Assembly (NCBI GenBank): GCA_964611525.1
Contig: CAZTAL010000085.1
Location: 1-64,000 of the forward strand
Origin: JAAYJR01 sp964611525
Lineage (GTDB): Bacteria; Bacteroidota; Bacteroidia; Bacteroidales; Prolixibacteraceae
Direction: 5' to 3'
Length of the DNA stretch: 64,000 bases
The translations under genes were made by a program, and so were the position numbers. Below, in pieces: positions 62,826 through 64,000 of this stretch (positions within the stretch are counted from its first letter, which is position 1; each line of letters starts with the position of its first letter). The notes under the pieces were generated by a model that ran no database searches, was not told the DNA's origin, and worked only from the letters and a program-made list of their open reading frames with translations.

Positions 62826-63602
62826 ATGAAGAGAAGATCATTTATGAAAAAATCGGCTGTGTTGGCCGGCTCTGCACTTGCTGCCAATACAATCAATGCC
62901 AAACCGACAAATTCTTTAAGTAAAAATTTATATGAACTTAAAGTTTACAGGCTTTCCGGGAGAAACAGCAAAAACCTGTTGAAAAATTACTACAACAGCG
63001 CAGTTATTCCATTTCTTAACAAAAGAGGTGTCAAAGTCGGGGCTTTTAATGAATACAGCATGGAAGAACCACCAATGGTTTATATTCTTCATGTCCACGA
63101 AGGTCCTGAAGATTACTGGAATACAATCCATGAAATGAAAACAGACAGAACTTTTCTTGATGCTGCTGAAGAATATTTCAGTCTGCCTGCAAACCAGCCG
63201 GTTTTTGAACGGTATGAGACATTTTTACTTGAAGCTTTCAATTCCATCCCGGATATGAGGATGCCTTCCAAAAACAGGAACTTATTTGAGCTTCGTACTT
63301 ATGAAAGTTATAATGAAGATGCATTAAGAAGAAAAGTGAAAATGTTTAATAATGAAGAACTTCCTTTATTTGAAAAGGTCGGACTTCATCCGGTGTTTTT
63401 CGGCGAGATACTTGCCGGCCGCCATATGCCTGCCCTTACCTACATGTTGTGGTTTAAGGATATGGAAGAACGGGAAACCAACTGGAATAAATTCAGAAAC
63501 AGTGAGGAATGGGGAAAAATGAGCGTTAAAGAAGAATATGCAAATACAGTAAGTAAAGTAAATAAAAAATTTCTGGTGCCGGCGGATTATAGTCAGATAT
63601 AG
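62826..63602 (+). CDS. NIPSNAP-family protein with Tat signal
   Basis: From the ATG at 62826 (MKRRSFMKKSAVLAGSALAANTINAK) the protein has 258 residues with a twin-arginine signal peptide; an upstream ATG at 62775 would put seventeen residues before it. Two NIPSNAP ferredoxin-like domains follow (YELKVYRLSGRNSKNLLKNYYNSAVIPFLNKRGVKVGAF and FELRTYESYNEDALRRKVKMFNNEELPLFEKVGLHPVFFGE). Function in bacteria is unknown. It is followed by a possibly co-transcribed peptidase. Confidence 0.87.
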   Translation: MKRRSFMKKSAVLAGSALAANTINAKPTNSLSKNLYELKVYRLSGRNSKNLLKNYYNSAVIPFLNKRGVKVGAFNEYSMEEPPMVYILHVHEGPEDYWNTIHEMKTDRTFLDAAEEYFSLPANQPVFERYETFLLEAFNSIPDMRMPSKNRNLFELRTYESYNEDALRRKVKMFNNEELPLFEKVGLHPVFFGEILAGRHMPALTYMLWFKDMEERETNWNKFRNSEEWGKMSVKEEYANTVSKVNKKFLVPADYSQI

Positions 63603-63666
63603 TTATTCAAGTCAAGTACTTTGCGCCATTTTGGGTCCATTCTCATAGATAATTATAAAATTTTAA

Positions 63667-64000
63667 ATGTATATGATAATATTAAAAAAGGAATTTAGTT
63701 TCTGGATGATCTTCATGCTGATTATTACGCCCGGCGTCATTTTTTCACAAAATGCATTTACATTCGATAAATATCATATTAACAGCGAAGTTCGTGAATT
63801 TTTAAATGAACTAAGGCAAATCCGGCCTGATCAGGTCAAACTTCATACCCTTGCAACAAGTCCCGGAGGAGAACCGGTTACTGTAATTGAAATTGGCGCT
63901 GACAAAACAGATGTACCTGCAATCTTTGCAGGGGCTAATTTTGAAGGTAATATGCCTCTGGCTGTGGAAGGAGCTCTTAAGCTTGCCAGAATGATAATCG
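63667..64000 (+). CDS. M14-like zinc carboxypeptidase, partial
   Basis: This frame is open to the window edge (111 residues). An N-terminal signal region (MIFMLIITPGVIFSQ) is followed by FTFDKYHINSEVREFLNELRQIRPDQVKLHTLATSPGGEPVTVIEIGA and PAIFAGANFEGNMPLAVEGALKLARMI, which match the N-terminus of Bacteroidota M14-type peptidases, where GANFEGN stands in the place of the first zinc motif region. The zinc ligands are mostly beyond the window, so activity cannot be judged. Confidence 0.7.
   Translation, partial: MYMIILKKEFSFWMIFMLIITPGVIFSQNAFTFDKYHINSEVREFLNELRQIRPDQVKLHTLATSPGGEPVTVIEIGADKTDVPAIFAGANFEGNMPLAVEGALKLARMII

Overview
The window is a low-GC chromosomal segment from a member of the Bacteroidota, most likely an anaerobic or facultative relative of the Bacteroidales/Marinilabiliales. 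The evidence is the gene content: a PD40/OmpA lipoprotein-like porin, a FadL/TodX-type barrel, DUF2490, a fused E1 alpha-beta 2-oxoacid dehydrogenase, PyrD/PyrK of the B type, an archaeal-type ProS, a Ste24-like M48 protease, Tat-exported TIM-barrel and NIPSNAP proteins, and an anaerobic sulfatase maturase. Several starts are also preceded by the Bacteroidota promoter box TAnnTTTG rather than by a clear Shine-Dalgarno. No rRNA, tRNA, CRISPR array, prophage or complete insertion sequence was seen.

Layout. 0-5 kb: an rmuC gene broken by an in-frame TAG, a secreted protein of three repeated modules that look like phage tail-fibre domains, an internally deleted sulfatase remnant, and a Tat-exported sugar isomerase-like TIM barrel. 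5-11 kb: YjbQ, the sulfatase maturase (its local sulfatase is only a remnant), a GntR regulator with a sugar-binding-like sensor, an OmpA/PD40/TPR envelope protein, a tiny charge-segregated ORF and a hotdog thioesterase. 11-34 kb: mostly housekeeping genes (prohibitin-like SPFH protein, prfC, UPF0316, tilS, pepT, proS, M3 peptidase, pheT, Usp, FKBP, nrnA, ndk, DUF721, recF), with a Tyr/Trp-rich lipoprotein, a FadL-like barrel and a DUF819 transporter between them. 34-47 kb: TPR protein, ribH, Spy-like protein, DUF2490, yidC and pyrG, then a convergent-free minus-strand block of pyrK-pyrD, E2, fused E1, flavodoxin and a soluble TonB C-terminal domain. 47-49 kb: an AT-rich island with one XRE regulator and several ATTTACAAAT-type inverted repeats. 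48-64 kb: metallophosphoesterase, a peptidase/propeller/barrel protein, an inner-membrane protein, an AsmA-like protein, an M48-CinA-CinA operon in which the second CinA copy has gained a signal peptide and lost its deamidase serine, ThuA, an outer-membrane barrel, a DUF433/DUF5615 toxin-antitoxin-like pair, a NIPSNAP protein and the start of an M14-like peptidase.

The intergenic spaces are unusually structured. A MITE-like element of about 135 bp (terminal ATGAG/CTCAT, internal GTCTG...CAGAC hairpin) occurs in at least four recognisable copies plus two degraded ones, and other short repeat families are interspersed or nested with it. The most interesting items are the diverged exported-looking CinA paralogue, the tail-fibre-like secreted repeat protein, the XRE gene with its candidate operators, and this family of non-coding repeats.
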